From contig QNQO01009134.1 of assembly GCA_003290165.1 (NCBI GenBank), positions 62,001 to 126,000 of the forward strand: a stretch of 64,000 bases of DNA, in the 5' to 3' direction. Within the stretch, counting starts at the first letter, position 1. Every line of letters begins with the position of its first letter. Below, piece after piece: positions 23,054 to 35,159 of the stretch. The notes beneath the pieces are model-generated. The model did not search any database. It was not told the origin of the DNA and saw only the letters and a program-made list of their open reading frames with translations. Source of the stretch: Berberis thunbergii. Taxonomy: Eukaryota; Streptophyta; Magnoliopsida; Ranunculales; Berberidaceae. Position numbers and translations under genes: made by a program.

Positions 23054-23125
23054 CTGTGTTATAGCTTCAACAACAAAGTCATTCACTCTCTCTTGAACAT
23101 TATAATCAAATAGAAAAACATTGTC
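23054..23125 (-). other. Unidentified 24-codon exon fused upstream of PhyH exons
   Basis: A 72-base minus-strand exon with acceptor CTGAAG and donor CAG|GTATGT reads DNVFLFDYNVQERVNDFVVE, then AITQ, phase 0 at both ends. It does not match the PhyH region expected before QPGIGGE. It joins that exon in frame, so splicing would make a chimeric product. Origin unknown. Confidence 0.4.
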
Positions 23126-23519
23126 CTTCAGTGAAGAAACAAAAAAATGAGTTCCTGATGCAAAACACATTTTGATCACTTAAAATAGGATTTACCTGAA
23201 TGGGAGGAGAAACATCGTTAATTTCAAATACTAAACCGTGAAAGTTACATGGAAGTCTATTTGATTAATGTGAACTTTACATGGAAGTCTATTTGATTAA
23301 TGTAAACTTTACTTACTGGACACTATCCACAGGGAACAGTGAAAGTTTAGAAATTACAATTATTAAGCTTTTGCATAGACAAACATGTGTAACATTTTTC
23401 ACCAAGGTCTAATTGCACTAAATGACTTTTAGTCGTTAACGTATTACAAACTTCAAAATAATATGCCTCTGTTTCCAGGAAAAAGTTAATGAAAATGGAC
23501 AGTGATAAAGGAATACCTA

Positions 23520-24170
23520 TGTTTCCAGGTGAAGTGTGCTTAGTAACCCTACCACCTGGCAGTTCCAGTTGATCTACAGCAGTCACTCCAAATTGCTCGA
23601 TCATGCTCAATCATGCTACCTCGAACCCCTAACCCAGGATTGCTTGTCAAACCCTTGCTTAGAGATCCATGTTTCATAGCCTTCTTTACATCATTCCAGT
23701 CAGATGATTTTGTCCCAACATACGACTTACCAACCGCATCAGAATTCCTGGTAGGCACAGTTTCGTTCCAGTCAACTGAGCCTGATGAGAATTAGAAACC
23801 TTAGAGACACATTGACCAGATCTGTCCGTAGACCATAGCCCACCATTATGCCTATCTTCTTCTACTCCTGCCTGCAGCCTTGATGCCATTGAAAACTGCC
23901 TCGCCAGCAATGCTCTTACTGAAGACGGAGCTGCTGATCCAGAGATGTCTAACCATGCTTTGCAGCTGACAAATGTTACAATAGGAGCAAATTGGGAGGG
24001 TGCCATTCACAAGGAAGTGCATAGTACACATGAGAAAGGAAACTGTTACCTGCGCATACAAGCACCCTGATCTCCGCATGCCCATCTCTGATTAGCTAAG
24101 CAGCATCATCTCCCAACTGCCTTATGATGGATTCTCTTGGCACCCGCAAGGTCGGAAGAGCACAAACACT
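23520..24170 (-). other. Unidentified coding-like cargo
   Basis: Several minus-strand segments look coding but change frame. They include TLRVPRESIIRQLGDDAA followed by a stop and LIRDGHAEIRVLVCAG (about 24160-24050), KAWLDISGSAAPSSVRALLA followed by RQFSMASRLQAGVEED (about 23970-23855), and NSDAVGKSYVGTKSSDWNDV with MKHGSLSKGLTSNPGLGVRG (about 23750-23610). Frame changes and stops indicate decay. I recognise no family, and the pieces may come from one large host gene. Confidence 0.4.
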
Positions 24171-24812
24171 TGCAACAACAAAACAAAACCAAAGAAACCC
24201 AATTAACATATTAATTCGACCAACCACAAAATGCCTAAAAGAGATTTCAGACAGAACTTAGCTGATTGAATGTGTACCACCACAATCACTCATAGAGAAA
24301 TGCTACCTTCTTCATCTGTATACAAAGAAATGCTACCGTAAAAAACAAAGTCTCTTCTATTTCTACATATAATTCCGTATCACCTAGACGGATTTTATCA
24401 CCAGTGGTAGGTCCATACATGTGAACATAATTTTCCCGGGGGACTACTGTCGTGAAATAAGGATCCATTTCAGTGAAACCTTCCCTAGAGAAATAAACTT
24501 TTTGAGTCAGGTAAAAATCTTCCCTTGTTAGATATCAGCCAGTTTGGAGATCAGACATCATTTGTAGTCAATCACAACTAATACGATAAGCAGAAAAAGG
24601 CAAGCCAAAACAAGTGACCCAAAATTGACTACTTGCGAAGCTTCAAACCTGGCTTTTGGTTCTTCTCTATTCCCAAACCCTTTAGCATAAACATTTTTCA
24701 TAACCTCCTCTATCTGTGAGTCATCAACTGCACCATCCACAATTTCACTCCCTTCTCTGATGACTTGCTTACCTCCGATGCTTACAAGAGTAACTGTTTT
24801 TTCATCCCCGCA

Positions 24813-25539
24813 CTAGCAAGTCAAAATGGGTGTGGGTAAGAAGCAAAACACATAATAAAGTGAGATATATAATACAAGATTCTAACCAAATGCCAAAGCA
24901 CAATTTTATTTTACACCTACTACAATACATATAGATTATCAGGTAACTGTCACAGACAAGCCAGAACAATGAGAACTACATCAACAAATCTGAGTATGAT
25001 ATATGAATAGCTTAATATTCATGAAACAATAGCAACAATGTTAGCAAAGATGAGGATTTAATACAGCGAACCAAGAACAAGTGACAGATTTGAAAGGGAA
25101 GTTTGTGCATCTTTTAAGGGGACATAATATTGAAACTTGAACAAGATAATTTAGACATGACTCATGAGTGAAGACCGTTGTTAGAAACCATTAGGCTTTG
25201 GTGCAGGTCGTAGTTTTTGAAGAACGAGAAAGGAAACCAAAGGGACTGATGGCATAACTGAAAAAATAATATGAAGAAAACATTCTGGTGGCATAAAATG
25301 AAAACTTGTGTTATGGCTTCCATTCTTTCAAAGGAGTGAGAGAATTTCTTTTTTAGATTGATTGTGTGTAATTAGATAAATGACATTCTAAAGGAAACTC
25401 CATTTGTGGAATACAGCTAAAAAAATTGGTTTATAGATGAAGAAAGAAAAAGAAAAATCCCAAAAAGAAGTACAGAGCTTTGAATCATCATTTTCTTTCT
25501 TGTTTATTTCAGTTCCTTTTTTCTAGAATAGGTTGAATA
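24813..25539. other. Intron-like stretch between urease exons
   Basis: AT-rich DNA with no recognisable coding content. It lies between the urease alpha-domain exon and the LINE fragment. Confidence 0.4.
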
Positions 25540-26053
25540 CTAATGAAAACAACAAAAACTTTACAAGAGCACAAGATACAACAGGTACAAGGGCCAGAGC
25601 ACCCCACTGAAAACTCCCACACTCCACACCCCTTACAAGAGGCTATAGAACTCTCACAGATTCTTCCCACTCATGAATTGGACGAACCAAACACCTTTAA
25701 AAGAACAGTGAGGAGAAGCCTAGGAAACCCATCACAATACAATCCCTAGAATCAAAGAGCTTCCAAAGGCCTGGCTATTCCCCTCTTGCCAAAGAACCAA
25801 TACATTAGTGTAAGGAATAAGAGACCATACCATCGCACCCACCCCTATCTCTGGACTCTGGAGAAGGCTTGAAAACACAAATTACATCGATAATTTCCAT
25901 CACCCGGGGTACACCACAAGCATGAATAAAGAGGTGTTGAACTGAACTCTGAACGTAGCAATGAAGCAAAAGATGGTCATGCAATTCTGTATCATTATTA
26001 CACATATGGCAATGAATTATCATTCTGGATCCTTTTGGAAATTGAGGAAGCAT
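25540..26053 (-). mobile_element. LINE 3' fragment with zf-RVT domain
   Basis: The minus-strand frame 26053-25805 reads PKGSRMIIHCHMCNNDTEL, then HDHLLLHC, then FKPSPESRDRGG. This is the Cys/His zinc-binding domain (zf-RVT, PF13966) found after the reverse transcriptase of plant LINEs. The following DNA to about 25540 resembles the 3' tail of such an element. The endonuclease and reverse transcriptase are absent. It occupies the place where a urease exon is missing. Confidence 0.7.
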
Positions 26054-27944
26054 ATATTAATAGGTTTCTACAGTTAATATCATCATGCTATAAGATGTAG
26101 CCAACCTCAAAACGATCTGATGTTCCTACTCTTATGTTCAACCACATACCGTAAGCTCTCCTTTGATCAAAAACCAAATAGGGATTCACCTCAATGAAGT
26201 GATAATGGCTGCCAATTTGTTCATGAATGAGCAATTGTGTTCATCAAAGGAAAATAAAATTCAATAACTAGAATAATTAAGTAGTCAATTAGATTGTAAA
26301 TCGTGAAGATATGCTCTAGTTTGACATTCTCTTGATTTTCTCAAAATAGTAGAAATGTTTTCTCAGGGTGAGAGCAAAGAAAATTTTTCCAAAATACATG
26401 GTGATCTTCAACCTCAAGGTGGTTAACGTTTTCCCACTTTCTCTCCCATCTATTCTCTATTTTTGTAGTTTTCTCATGTAAAATTTTCCTTTAGAGCAAT
26501 AAAACACTAGTTTCATTTCAAGCATTCAACAAGACCAAATTACATCTGAAACAAAATATATATTCACTGTGCTTATGACAATGGTATAAAGCCTGTACTG
26601 GATTTTGTCGACATCATAAAGAAAAATAAAAGGAATCATAAAGCAGTGGCACACACCTGAACCGGCCTGTCTGCCTTGTTGACAACTGAAATATCAACAG
26701 CCTTTCTTCCAGTGTTTATGAGAATAGGCCCATCTCCGAGAATAATTTCACCAGGTTTTACATCATCGTCCATGCCCCGAAAATTTTCTACTGAAGGAGT
26801 TGTAAAAGTAATTCTCTCGTCAATCCTCATTTTAACTTTACCAATTATCAACTATCAATCATATTGACTGTGATTCAAACCAAGATATTTCCTACAAGAC
26901 ATATAATTTTTTTCAAGTCCTTTAAGCATTACTCAGCTACTACTGCTCTCTGGAACCCATAAACATGATCGATCAAGGTCTTTCAAATCATGTATAAACA
27001 TCAATATTGACAAAATACTTGTTACAAAACAAAAGCATTGTGACTTCTATATAATTGACAACCAGAACATTTGTAAAAAGAACCAGTATACAAGAAATAC
27101 CTGGAAGAAAAGAACCATGTAACGCTAGTTCTAGGCATTCATTCTCACAAGCAATTGGATCATAAATAGTTACTAATATTGTCCCATTAGGAAAAGTACC
27201 CTCAACCTAAAAGTACAAACAATAACCAAAATACTGATGAAGTAAATTTAGACATACATACAGGGTGGAAGAGATATAGACCAATGATCTTCAAAATAAT
27301 TAAACAATGGGTTGCCAATGATTGCTAAGAACGATTAGAACAATTGAACTTTCCCTTTAAAATCGATATTTGCTTCACAAAGAATGCCTCCATAAATGTT
27401 AGTCTATGAGATTTGTATAATGAATCAATATTGTCATTTTTGGCATGTCTATAAACATATGGTTATGAGTATGATACATTTAATTCTCAAAAAAATTTAC
27501 CTGGACCATGTCCAAGAGGTGCTCAACTGAAGGAAGAACTTGTCGTCTAGAACCAAGAATACAAGATTGTTAATCAGTATATCCAAAAATCAATTGCAAA
27601 ATTATATATGGAACAGAAAGGCATCAAACCTTCCTAGAAGCAATTTTCCAATGTTCGCCAAGTCTGCTACACTCTTATCACCATCCCGAACAAACTCCAA
27701 AATCTAATCCCAAAGATAGCATAGTGCATTATTATTTACTATGCAATTATTAACAGGTTTATACAAATAAATCAAAAGAATTCAATGAACATATGCTTGT
27801 TTGCAATCTATCGAATACCTGACTAGCTATGAGTGCAACAGCTTCAGTGTAATTTAGTTTCAAACCCCAAGCAAGACGCATTTGCGCGAGGTATACAGCA
27901 TTATGAAGAGCTAGTTTCTCAGACTCTCTTGGAGCTAATTTCAT

Positions 27945-28379
27945 TTTCTTTGTTTCTTTTCAATCTTAATTATTGGTGAAAATCACTCTCAAACCAACCT
28001 AGCTACATTAAATCACGAACAAGTTAAGATTTTAAACTACTTCCAAGATTCACTTGTATCAAACTACAATGAAATCAATCAATCAAACAAACAAAACCTT
28101 ACAAAAACAAGCTGAAATCAAAGACTTACAGAGACTTATGATCTAATCAAGAAGATCAAGAACACGTTTGAAGCTTTTAACAGATATTTCAACACCACAG
28201 TGTTTGAGAGATTTCAACAGAGAGACAGAGAGTGAAGGAGGGAAGAGGGAATGAGCGAAGTCATGAAGGACTGGAAGCGCTAAGGAGAGGGATGGAGGAA
28301 GGAGGGGAGTCGCGAGCACAGCAGGAAGGAGGGAGCGGCGCAAAGGAATGAGGGAATTGAGTCGAGGGTATTATCGCTG
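27945..28379 (-). promoter_or_regulatory. Region upstream of the captured urease start
   Basis: Directly 5' of the urease ATG on the minus strand, up to the subterminal array. It includes a CT-rich block on the minus strand at about 28200-28340 (CTCCCTCCTTCCTGCTGTGC and similar). This resembles a plant pyrimidine-rich 5' UTR, so a captured promoter or leader is possible. I see no proven motif. Confidence 0.3.
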
Positions 28380-28915
28380 GAGGGTTTTTATATTATCCCT
28401 TTAACCCGGCGTTTTCAACCTCTAATACGGCGTTTCCAAAACAAAAATTTATTTTTATTAGCGGGATTAATTCACGGGTTTTTTTTGCTCTTTACCGGTG
28501 CTTTTACAATAAACGGCGGTCTTGTTATCTCTTTACCGGCGCCTCTTACATCTAAAGCGGCGTTTTAGAAACCAAAATTTTATTCCCATTGGCTGAATGA
28601 TTTGACGATTTTTTATCGTTCCCAGCGCTTCTTAAATGAAGCGCAGATATTGTTTACCCTTAACTGGCGCTTCGTTTAAAGCGCCGGTTTTGGTTACCCT
28701 TAACCGGCGCTTATTTATAGCTACTACGACGTTTTAAAAAAACACAATTTTGTGTGCACTGGCATGGCGGGGTTTTTATCTCTGCTGGCGCTTGATAACG
28801 CAAACGCCAGTTAAGGGTCATTGTTACCGGCGCTTTATAAGAAAAACGCCGCTCTGGGTTACTCGTTACCGGCGCTTGTAATATCTAAATCGGCGTTTTA
28901 GACAACATAATTTTT
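28380..28915. repeat. Inner right subterminal repeats of the 10.65-kb CACTA
   Basis: Repeated TACCGGCGCTT and AAGCGCCGGTT variants in both orientations. A LINE fragment and nested hAT separate this part from the outer array at 29717-30175. Confidence 0.85.
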
Positions 28916-28969
28916 TTTTTGAAATTGAGCTGGAGTTTATTAAGGATCCCTGAACCTGAAAGAAATTGG

Positions 28970-29290
28970 AAGATGTTACATTTTGTTATACTCAATGCCT
29001 ATGCTATCTTCGTACACATACTTCTTGAAATCCTCAACAAAAGAGCTAGGATCCATAGTGATGTACTCACTGCCAGGAAACAAGGCTGCAAGGTGGTCCG
29101 CTGCCCTATTGGTTTCTCGGGTTCCAGAGTGCATCGTGGTCTTTGTGAGGAAAGTGAAAACAGCCTAAGAATCAGTGCTTAATTCCAGGCGACGTATAGC
29201 ATGTAGGTCAGCAGCCTTGAGCCCCGCTTCTACTCCTTGCAATTCATGCATAACAACTGAGTGGCCAGTAGTAGATCCAGAACAGGCCGT
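28970..29290 (-). mobile_element. LINE RNase H-like fragment
   Basis: The minus strand reads GHSVVMHELQGVEAGLKAAD, then LHAIRRLELSTDS, and NRAADHLAALFPGSEY. This is the RNase H-like domain (RVT_3 type, PF13456) found at the 3' end of plant LINEs. A stop follows STDS. It is inserted within the CACTA subterminal region and is itself interrupted by the hAT element at 29332. Confidence 0.65.
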
Positions 29291-29331
29291 AACAACCGCA
29301 CCATGCTCATCATTGAGCGGATGGGTTGGAG

Positions 29332-29708
29332 TAGGGGAGGGCACGGGACGGGATGGGACGAGATAAACCCATCCTGTTCATACGGGATGAGATTAGCGTG
29401 CTCTGATTATATGGCAGATGCCTATGCAAGGGTAAAGCTAGTATTCTAGTAGCTCAGATATAGTATACTAGTAATCAGATCCTGTTCATCAGAAAGTTGA
29501 GGGACGTATTCTAGAAAATATTATTTATCAATACCAAAGTGAAAAATTAGTTCGGGACAGGACGGGATTGGCGGGATTGAAAATCTTCATCCCATCCCAT
29601 CCCATCCCATTCTAAATTGGGACGGAATGGAATTATTCAATCCCATTAAGACCCGAAAAAATTGGAACTGGACGGGATTGGGATCGCGGGATGGGATGCC
29701 CACCCCTA
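29332..29708. mobile_element. hAT-type non-autonomous element (377 bp)
   Basis: Ends are TAGGGGAGGGCA and TGCCCACCCCTA (inverted), flanked by the 8-bp duplication GGTTGGAG (29324-29331 and 29709-29716). Inside are clusters of GGGACGGGATGGGA and its complement near both ends. There is no transposase. It is nested in the 10.65-kb CACTA and is a relative of the element at 43795. Confidence 0.9.
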
Positions 29709-29716
29709 GGTTGGAG

Positions 29717-30175
29717 GGTTTTTTTATCTTGCCCGGCGCTTCTAAAACAACGCGCCGGTATTGGTTACTATTTACCGGCGTTTTGTTTCAAATGTCGGTA
29801 TGGGTTACTCTTTCCCGGCGCTTTAACTAAACCGCCGGTATTGGATACTCTGTCTCGGCGGTTTCAGTAAATCGTCGGTATTGTTTACTCTTACCCGGCG
29901 CTTATTTACATCTAATAAGGCGTTTCCAAAAAAACACAATTTTATTTTCGGGATTTTTAGCTTTACCGGCGCTTCCGAGAATAAACGTCGACATTGTTAA
30001 CTCTTTACCGACGCTTTATAAAGGAAACACCGGCGTAGGTACATCTTTACCAGCGCTTTATGATAAACGCCGGCATTGCTTGAGACTGAATTTATCCCCG
30101 GCGCTTGGCCTCCTAAACGCCGGTATTGAGAATGTTTAATCGGCGCTTTTGTTGAAATGCCGCCGTGAAAGTGCC
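29717..30175. repeat. Outer right subterminal repeats of the 10.65-kb CACTA
   Basis: Dense TTACCGGCGCTT, AACGCCGGTATTG and related units up to the terminal repeat at 30200. Confidence 0.85.
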
Positions 30176-30200
30176 ATTTTAGACTTCGTTTTTTGTAGTG

Positions 30201-30345
30201 TTTACTAATTATTTTACATTGGCATGTTTGATTTTGTTGGATCTTGAAGATTTATCTAACATGACCCGTGTGCTTTCTTTTTGAATGTGAAATCAAATCA
30301 TTGTTCTACCAATGTTGCCAAGAGCAAGCTTGTGAACTTCATATC
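30201..30345 (+). pseudogene. SCPL copy B intron remnant right of the CACTA
   Basis: It aligns closely with 12529-12670 (TTTACTAATTA, then ACATTGGCATGT, GGATCTTGAAG and CAAATCATTGTT), the intron of SCPL copy A. This confirms that the CACTA split the intron of copy B. Similarity ends at about 30345 with no further exons. Confidence 0.8.
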
Positions 30346-31095
30346 AACTAAGAAAGTAAGTATCTCAAGAATGTCTCAAATTTCAGATAATGTGATAGAA
30401 TAATTTTTTCTTGATTGTTTCAATAGTTATGCAATATTGGGTTTGTATATTTCTTGGATACTAAGTATATAAATTTAAAAGTGCGTCCATGTTGTTGGAG
30501 GGAGGCAATGCTTTCCTTTGCAACCATGTTCATCTTTTCCGTTATCCACAGTTCTAATTGTGGATTTTATCAATAAATTTGCCTCTAGTTCAATTGTCGA
30601 TGCTATAGCTCTTAGACAATGTTTAACCAAATAATAATACGGCCAAATGGGGCATAGGTGACTGAAATATGATTTTATTTTCAATTTATTGTTCTTGGAT
30701 TCATTTGTTTTGGTTTTATGTGAAATGTTCTCATACTTTTTTGTGATTCTCCAATGCAGGGAAAGCATGATTAGTGAGGAGCACCAAAGCTTGTGGAATA
30801 TTTCGCACTTCAGTTTCTTATAAGCTAACTAGCTAGCCATTGTACAACTTCGGTTTTGGTTATTATATGTAAGCATTGACAATTTGTAACAGTTTTAATT
30901 TGTAATTTTCTTCTGGACCATGTATAATATTGATTTTGAAATGTAATTAAGGGTCCTCTTGAAGTATGATGATGGTATCATCTGAGATTAGTTTAGTGTT
31001 GTTTATATTTGATTTTTGATTTTTGATTTTTGATTTGAGTCTAGAAGTTGTAGTGCATATGTTGGATAGATTATTTGCACCCAATGAAAAGAAAA
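30346..31095. other. No gene seen
   Basis: AT-rich DNA containing a short GATTTTT tandem run at about 31010-31036. I recognise nothing coding. Confidence 0.5.
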
Positions 31096-31423
31096 CACTA
31101 CAGGTTGAAAAATGTGATTTTTATATGGTAAAAAAAAATTTAATTATCAAAGGGAATTTAGCGGCGGTTGTGAATCGTCGCTAAAAGGCAAAAAGTTGGA
31201 TTGTTCATCAAATTTTTATATTGTATTTAGCGACGGTTATAAACGTCGCTATATAGTATTTAGCGATGGTTATGCCAGCGGTTGCTTAAAATCGTCTCTG
31301 AATGACCTAGTGACGCCTTTATTAGTGGTGGTTTTGTAACCGTTGCTGTTTTATTTGGCGACGGTCATAACCGTCGTGAAATGCCTTGGGCCAGTGTCGC
31401 TAAGTTGCCAGTTTCTTGTAGTG
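31096..31423. mobile_element. Small CACTA MITE (328 bp)
   Basis: Starts CACTACAGGTTGAAAA and ends TTTCTTGTAGTG, with inverted GCGACGGTTATAAACGTCGC and similar subterminal units within. The 3-bp flanks (AAA and GGA) do not match, so the target duplication has mutated or one flank is rearranged. No coding capacity. Confidence 0.8.
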
Positions 31424-31963
31424 GGATTACGAAAGATTTTTAAATTCAGGGGTATTCAACTAAGTATATGAAAGAATCTATCTAAATCCAAGGGTATTCA
31501 ATATGGATTTAAAAAGATTATTTTAAAATCATCAAAATTAGGGGTATTCAATTCTTGCTTTTCAAAAGTTCACCAAAATTAAGGTTATTAAAAAAAATAG
31601 TGGATTTTGATGAATTTGTTAAAATTGTGGATTTTGAAGAATTTGTGAGTGAGATGTATAAATAACAATAGTAATTTCAAATCTAATATTCCCTCTCATA
31701 TTTCGATGGATTTGTATTTTCTTTTCTCCTTCCTCTCTCTTCTTCTTCTCTCTTACTCTCTCTTCTTGTATGGTTCTTGTTCATTATGACGAAAATCAAC
31801 AAACTCCCTCATTTCAATCTCAATTGAACCCATCATCCACTTTTTACGAATCTACCCCCCCCCCCTCCGACCAAACCCAATGTCAGTGTCTAATAACTTT
31901 GAATTTATTGCAAGCAAAAGTTACATAAGCAAGGAAGAAAAGTAGGAAGTAAAGGTTTCTTTT
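31424..31963. other. Repeat-like AT-rich stretch
   Basis: Contains AGGGGTATTCAA repeated three times (31449, 31491 and 31540 regions). An inverted-type counterpart (ATACACCCCTAATTTCC) lies near 35327. This is reminiscent of MITE or Harbinger-type termini on both sides of the PPR pseudogene, but I could not confirm an element. Confidence 0.35.
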
Positions 31964-32178
31964 TTGCATACACGTACTCTTTCGATTAAAGGCAAAAATA
32001 TGACCAAATACTATAGTTCAATGTCTAAACAGCTAGTGCACCCACTATTTCCACCATGCATTCTCGTCACAGTCGAACTCATTAATATCCATACAGGCAT
32101 ACAACTACTACTTGAACATATAACATTTAACATTTCAATGAGGCTTTCTTATTTGTGAATTTTTTATGTTTTTTCATC

Positions 32179-35155
32179 TTTTGTTATGGTGTAGTTAAAA
32201 CAGACCATTTGTTTGATAAAATGCCTCACAAAAATATTGTTTATATCAACAAATTTATTTTTGGCTATGATGTAAATACCACCATGAAGAATATTGTCAT
32301 TCGAATTCATGCCCATATTGTTAAATTGGGTGATGGATCAACACTTGCCATTTGCAACACTTTGGTTGATTCTTACTGTCTTCAATTTTTTTTTTTGTAA
32401 TGTCAGACCTTTATTCCTTCCAAAAAAAATTACATCCAGCAGGAGTACATTATGACTTTGCCCAGAAAACCAAAACGAAAAGATTACAAAAATCTCACAC
32501 CACGTCCATGAGACCATAAGGCCACAGCCTACAGCCATTTCCACTGCCAAAGGGGCTCACCGAAAATTCACTGGCAGCCTTCCAAAAATCTGCACAAAAC
32601 TTGTCCAAAAACAACACTATGGCAACGCAATTGCAACTCTTCCCAATGCCCAATATTAGACCCACCAAAAACAGAGAGCAAACAACTTCTCTGTTTGGGT
32701 TAAGCCCTGAATTTATGGTTTGCATGCTTTGTTCGCGTAGATCTTCGAGGAGCGTTTCCATTGGGCAACTGATTTGTGGTGCCCAACCTTCATTTCCAAT
32801 GTTCTTTTGACAACCTAGTTAATTCCACTTCCATCATTTCTTTTAGTTGTAAAAACTTTTGCTTCACCCTATCCCCGCCATATTTCTCTATTGCCCCCTT
32901 TGTTGCATTGTTGGTTTCAATTCCATTTTCATGATCTTCTAATGTTTTAAAAAAAAATTTAACCTTAGAATAGGTTAATGGAGTTTCCATACCTTCAATG
33001 TCGAACCCCATACCTCCAACCTCAAACCTTGTTTCAGTTAAATTGTCCATGGAAGTAGAGACAACATCCTTTGGGGTTTTGGGAGGATTCCCTTGCATAA
33101 CCTCTTCATTATCCACTGTCTGATCTTGATTTATCGTATCACTGTCATTCCCATCCTTCGTCAAAGTCACTGGAGTACCCTGTGGTGTGTCGCTGAAGCA
33201 CCCTGTGGTGTGAGTGCTGAAGTCACTGTAACACCCTGTGGTACGTGCACTGGAGTCACTGGAGTAACTTGTGGTGTGTGCGCTAAAGCACCCTGCGCAG
33301 TCGCGGCAACACCCTGAAGTTGCGGCTCAGTTTTGGGTTAAACAGCAAACTTAGCCCCTAAATTTACAACATCATCCTGCTTTAAAGTCAGTTCCTAGTT
33401 CCCCATAACATTTGCAATCTCCGAAACTGTGTACCCAGCATCCAAAAGGCATTCCTCCGTGGATTCTGGAAAACCTACGGCATTGTCATGAGCCGTGTGA
33501 AAAATATTTTCCTCCATCTTGAGATCTTCATGCTTTTTCTCAATTCCTTCCCCACAACCATCCGAATTTTCCTCATCTAAAATTCCAGATTTGTTAACCA
33601 AAATAACATTTTCAAATTCCTTTTCCCATGCTTTTACCTTGTTTTCTTCTACTTGTTCACTAATAATCTCGACTCCTTGAGAGTTTTTTGCTCCACTAAC
33701 TCTTATTTTCTCATCATTTTCCATAGTTTTTGTGGCAACCGGAACATACATTTGTCGTAAACGTTTTGACCTTGTTTCTCCCCTACTTGGTCGTGCTTTT
33801 GCTTGGTCTTGTCGGAAGCTTAATTTTCCTATGACTTTCTACATCAACATTAGATTGATCCTTCTTCTTGCCAACTAGTTTTCTACAATAGTCTTTGTCA
33901 TGCCCAATTAGTGAACAATGTTTGCAATATTTGAATCCTAGATATTCAAGTTTCTGCCAGAATCCTCCATATTTTGAACTTTCGAGCCAAATCCTATGTG
34001 GGAGAGGTTTAGTGACATCTATCTCGACACACATACGTGCCACCTTTGGACAGGCAAAGAATCTAGTTCAACCATCAATCCGAATGAAACTTCCGAAGGA
34101 ATCCCCAATCGCCTTCATGATGGCGGGAAAAAAGAAAGCGAAAGGAAGATTTGGGAGTTCAATCCATAATGGTGCCAACTCCGGATCCGCCCGTAGGCTA
34201 AAACCTTGATGCCAACAAAAAATTTTATATCGAACTCCCCGAATCATAAATGAATCCTTTGATAACACTTTCTTCAATTCATCTTCCGTTTGTAAATAAA
34301 CCACTACATGCCTTGGATCAATAAGACCCATTATAAATTCACCGGATATTCCCCAAAATCTATAAATGGAATCCCTTATCGAATCAAGAGACTACCTAAA
34401 GCTTGAAAATTTTAAAACGACAACATGATTAGAGACATGAGACTCACCTCTTGAAACATCCGAATCGGATAACCTCAAGGCCGAACTTCCTTCTTTTCGA
34501 AATGTGGTTGAATCTGTCGGCTTATCCTCAAGATCATCCCTCATCGCCTTTCCTAGAACCTGCGCAAAATGAAGTATCCTAAGCACTACTGCAATTAGCT
34601 TATCAGGTTTTTGGTTTCGATAATAAGGAATTCTCATACTCTAGTATCCTAAGCACTACTGCAATAATAAAGTATGAAAAAAATACTAAAGCTTTTTCGA
34701 GAAAAAATTTTGTATCATTTTTTTTGCATCAAATCCATCGGATTGCTAACATTCCTATATTAGAAAGAAAAAAGATTATATGGAGATATATTATCTTGTA
34801 TCAAAATTGGGACAAGGTTGGATGAGTAGCAAACATGAAAATGTGGAAATGGGAGAAATGGCTACAAAGGAACTCTTTGAGCTTGAACCCCAAACGGAAT
34901 CTACTTATATATTGCTACAATATTTGTGCTGGCAAATGGATGTGGGAAGATGTCTCTAAGGTCGAGGCAATAATGTGTAGTAAAGGTATATTAAAAAAAA
35001 AACTTTGGTGTAGTTGGGTAGAGGTTGATGCAAAAGTCCATGTTTTTCTGTCTAGAGATGAATCTCATTCAAAATTCGTAAAGATCTATTGAAAATTGGA
35101 TGAATTTGGTGAAGAACTGATTTCAGTAGGGCATATTCCAAGCAATGATTTCAGT
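32179..35155 (+). pseudogene. PPR protein pseudogene split by a LINE
   Basis: Left part (32179-32385): LFDKMPHKNIVYINKFIFGY, then HAHIVKLGDGSTLAICNTLV and DSYC, typical PPR-motif text of PLS-class organelle RNA-binding proteins. Right part (about 34838-35155): GKWMWEDVSKVEAIMCSKGI, WCSWVEVDAKVHVFLSRDES, then GEELISVGHIP. This is the conserved E/E+ region at the C-terminus of such proteins, with a stop in KIY*KLDE. A large share of the PPR array between them is absent, so besides the LINE insertion there was deletion. The 5' part before 32179 is not recognisable. Confidence 0.75.
32386..34640 (-). mobile_element. LINE with ORF1 and tail but no reverse transcriptase
   Basis: On the minus strand a poly-A-like tail sits at 32386-32397 (T run on plus). 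Coding for a gag-like ORF1 runs from about 34637 to 32790 with frame breaks. It shows DSFMIRGVRYKIFCWHQGFS and LAPLWIELPNLPFAFFFPAI (DUF4283), then CVEIDVTKPLPHRIWLES with YCKHCSLIGHDKDYCRKL (a CCHC knuckle). An acidic, Thr/Pro-rich C-terminal part with TPQG repeats (about 33170-33320) follows. ORF2 (endonuclease and reverse transcriptase) is deleted, and about 400 bp of 3' sequence remain. It interrupts a PPR gene. Two copies of AGTATCCTAAGCACTACTGC lie near its 5' end (34573 and 34643). Confidence 0.75.
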
Positions 35156-35159
35156 AGGT

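Larger units (their letters stand above)
24350..27944 (-). pseudogene. Plant urease, N-terminal and partial alpha-domain exons
   Basis: Plant ureases are single-chain nickel enzymes hydrolysing urea in the cytosol, about 840 residues, with gamma-, beta- and alpha-like parts. Minus-strand exons: 27819-27944 ([29 protein letters not shown]), 27630-27703 (LEFVRDGDKSVADLANIGKL), 27501-27546 (QVLPSVEHLLDMVQ), about 27101-27206 ([25 protein letters not shown]), about 26657-26860 (DDDVKPGEIILGDGPILINT, NKADRPVQ), 24649-24812 ([20 protein letters not shown]), and about 24350-24484 ([20 protein letters not shown]). Splice sites are mostly kept. The beta-domain exon normally following RPVQ ([11 protein letters not shown] block) is missing. 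A LINE fragment sits in that gap. All nickel-ligand and catalytic parts of the alpha domain are absent, so no urease activity is possible. The ATG start at 27944 is intact. Confidence 0.88.
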
